A stretch of 34,265 nucleotides of DNA from Pyronema omphalodes (lineage: Eukaryota; Ascomycota; Pezizomycetes; Pezizales; Pyronemataceae). Positions 31,641 to 34,265 of the stretch are shown piece by piece. The position numbers and the translations under genes are program-made. Each line of letters starts with the position of its first letter. Position 1 is the stretch's first letter. Below the pieces are notes generated by a model. The model saw only the letters and a list, made by a program, of their open reading frames with translations. It had not been told where the DNA came from and ran no database searches. The stretch is from NCBI GenBank assembly GCA_024516155.1, contig JAJJXM010000145.1, positions 1 through 34,265 of the forward strand. Reading direction: 5' to 3'.

Positions 31641-34265
31641 TTAACGCCGCCGAGGCCCTTTTGCGCGTCTCAAACTGAAGGTGCGACGCTTCACCAGACC
31701 TATATCACTGGTTAACTAATCATAGACCAACAAGTCACCTATGTATTGCCCAAACAAAAGCCGAGCGTTCGTTTATCTCTGTCGCTGTTGATATATAGAT
31801 GGCGCCGACGTTCGGGTGTTCATGAAGCGCATGTAAAGTACATACGGAAATTAAATTTTCTGTAGGACCTTCGCGCGACGTTGCATTTGGTAACTCAAAA
31901 ATACCAACTCAAAAGTCGGAGAATTGTATAGTTAGGCAACCAGCGGTTTTGTAATCAAAAATAGAGTAGTCTCCACAATCGTGTATGTAATCGCTTCCTA
32001 GAAAGGATCATTCGACGGGACCCCACAATATCTACGTCTATTTATGTATATGTAGTCAATTTAACCATGCTCCATTCCGGTGAGAAGTCTCGAACCTTGA
32101 GACTTTCTACGGAGCTTCTTTGAGAAGGATTCTCTAACTGGAACATGAGGAGACCCTTACCCTGACATTCCTTTTCGATCGCGAAACTCAATCAATCATG
32201 AAACCAAGGAATTTGATTACTATTCCTTCAAGTTTTGAGGTAGTTCAATATTCCATATGTGTTTGTATAATATAGCAACATTGAGGTCTTTCCGCCGCGA
32301 CCTTGTCGACACAATCAGAATTCATCGTTTGATACCATAACCGCTCCATAAGATAATTGGGAAATTTGCAATAAATCCGCCATGAATACTTAGGAGTTAA
32401 TACCTCATTTTTTTTAAAACCGGTGAGAGTTGGTTTCGGCTGGTGATACAGGAGGTCCAGCGTCCCATTCTCAGGGCTGCCGAGGTTCTAAGCGACCACG
32501 TGATTACTCACCGGATGGGCAAGGACTGCATCCATATACGATCAAGTAAACCTTCATATTAGAAGATCAGATATCTCCACCTAACCACCAGCAAGTTGAG
32601 ACTTTGCGCTTGCACAGTTTTCTGTGGCCTGGGTGTTTTCTTCCATCCACTTGCATAACTATCTTGTATTGATATTTTCCCCTCATAATCAAGATCTTTG
32701 CATAGAATATCTGCTCAGTACGCCGTTACGGATAGACTAGAACTCCTATCGATTCTCCCAGACCTTTGGTGGTTATTAGCATATGCACTCCGGAACCTAT
32801 GATAGGTGGCACGTATTACGGAGCTACGACGGGCGCGAGGAAGGTTGAATGTTGTGGTTCCTTTTCTTTTTCAGTATGATTGGTTTACAAAATTTGTTTT
32901 TGGAGTGTCTTGCGGTCATGAAGATTGGCTGGCGTTATGAATATCGCTAAAGTTTGCGGGTCTGGACAGTTTTTTTCTTTGATCAATTTCCCCTTTGTTG
33001 AAAGTTTTAAGTTTTTTACGAGTTGCTTTTGAGTAAGTTGGTATTCGTTCTTTATTCTTTTTTTTTGATGGGATTGATTGTTTCTCCTTTGTTTTGCGTG
33101 ACAGCGGACTGGAAGTAAGAATTGGAGTGCATCGTTTGGAAGCTCCGGTATAGAGGACTGAATTTGGTTGTTTCGTGTTGATTTGCCTGTATAGGCCTGG
33201 GAGGCCTCGATGATGTTTCTGAAGCCTTGAGAATTAAATTGTTATATGTCACGATATTGTTTTCTACGGAGTGTTCTTTCACTGATTAAATGATATGGTT
33301 AAAATTCACGTTTTTAAGGGGTTTTATATTAATGAGAGTAATTACAAAATAAAAAAATACATCAACCCAAGTCCTTGATCCATCTACAGAAAACAACCCC
33401 TAATACTTACTCGTCATCGAGGACGACCGGATTGCTGGGACTCGCTCCCGGACCAGGAGCAATCGGAGTGCCGGTGCCATTGTTGAGGGTCGCGCGGGCG
33501 TCTGGGGACGGTGCTGGTGGCGTCGTCTGTAGTCCGGTAGTCTTCTTCGCAGCCTGGATACGAGTACAATGTTTTACCAACCAATCAAGGTCGGCCCTCG
33601 CCATCTAAGAGGGTATCAGCAGTTTACGGCGGGAAAAGAGGGGGGGGGGGGGTACCTCTTGCTCAAAGAGACGACCTTGCTTATCGGGCAATGACAGGCG
33701 GATGCGGTCTGGCTGACCCGGGACGACCTGAGCGGCGACACCTTGTAGGAGCATTGCTGTTGGGATCTGGTAAGTCTTGTCGTTGGTGTTATTCGTGGAC
33801 ATATTGTTGATATTAATGAAGACGAAGAGTAAAGTGGATGGGATGGATAAGGAGAAGGGAGTGTCAAAAGGACGCTTCGGCAGAGCCCTTATGTACAAAG
33901 ATCATCTTGCCCTTTGGATTGGATTGTTCCCCATAACCTCGATCCTCCATCCGATAGGTACTGTTGGAATGGCTATTCTACGTCAAGGAGTGACTTTTGT
34001 TAGCGTATTTTCCTAGCAGAAACTATCGTTGCCAAGTTTTTATCGACGTCGTATATATTTATCAATATTAGTGCCGGATTAATTCTGACTGTCCAAGCTT
34101 TTTATTTTCACGGCTGCAGGTCACAACAAGCTGCGTCAGAGATCTTGAAAATCGAAGAAACTTCGGTTAATGGGATTTCACCGCAGGTTTTCCTGCAGTA
34201 TTAATTAAGACTAGTGTATGTGATTTGTTCGGAATGGTGGAGTTTTTGGGTCAACAATCAACGGC
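31405..34265 (-). repeat. Long inverted repeat, right arm
   Basis: The reverse complement of 24995-27826; it carries the same features in mirror order and reaches the window end. The last bases still show partial similarity (ttgaccc), so the arm may continue outside. Differences from the left arm are scattered substitutions and short indels, with no strong C-to-T bias seen by eye. Confidence 0.93.
33407..33802 (-). CDS. Small two-exon gene of unknown function, right-arm copy
   Basis: Exons 33802-33656 and 33604-33407 with a 51-nt intron encode 114 residues matching the left-arm copy at 108 positions. The acceptor and branch region are the same, but the donor is GTACCC rather than GTAAGC, so splicing may be weak. 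If so, this copy may be a nascent pseudogene. The open frame continues upstream to 33898, but the ATG at 33802 matches the left-arm start. The same C-terminal NPVVLDDE is kept. Confidence 0.5.

Overview
The window looks like nuclear DNA of a filamentous ascomycete. Its protein genes carry short introns (about 50-100 nt) with GT...CTAAC/CTAAT...AG signals. It holds a fungal fucose-specific lectin, a fungal-type Elongin A and two LINE retrotransposons with C-terminal RNase H domains. I cannot name the species; a Leotiomycete relative is only a guess. No rRNA, tRNA, CRISPR array or telomere repeat was recognised.

Layout, left to right. 1-585 is one copy of a near-identical direct repeat whose partner lies at 22811-23394. 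1476-2542 (+) is a three-exon Elongin A gene. 3893-9947 is a complete LINE on the minus strand (LINE-A: ORF1, ORF2, 15-bp target-site duplication, CAAAA-rich tail). 11669-12811 (+) is a four-exon fucose-specific lectin gene in unique DNA between the two LINEs. 13791-20423 is a second, different LINE on the minus strand (LINE-B: intact 1330-residue ORF2, frameshifted ORF1, probable 13-bp target-site duplication). 20776-22583 (-) is a four-exon gene for an F-box-like/RCC1-repeat protein. 22811-25000 is repeat-derived and apparently non-coding. From about 25.0 kb to the window end lies a long inverted repeat: arms of at least 2.8 kb (about 24995-27826 and 31405-34265) around a 3.6-kb spacer. Each arm carries a copy of a small two-exon gene of unknown function and a short ORF at its inner edge. 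The spacer holds a single-pass membrane-protein gene (28814-30184, -).

Functionally the window mixes a few housekeeping-like genes (Elongin A; F-box/RCC1 protein, both families linked to ubiquitin ligases) and a lectin with much mobile and duplicated DNA. Both LINEs have long open frames and short apparent target duplications, so they look young and little affected by repeat-induced mutation.

Most notable observations: (1) the LINE-A ORF1/ORF2 junction is an ATGA overlap in the loop of a perfect 12-bp hairpin; (2) the long inverted repeat with a duplicated unknown gene; (3) a 585-bp near-identical repeat embedded in much older homology; (4) an apparent tail-only relic of the LINE-A family at LINE-A's own target; (5) LINE-B ORF2 ends exactly where an internal 37-nt A-tract begins. 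All comparisons are by eye; no database search was possible.
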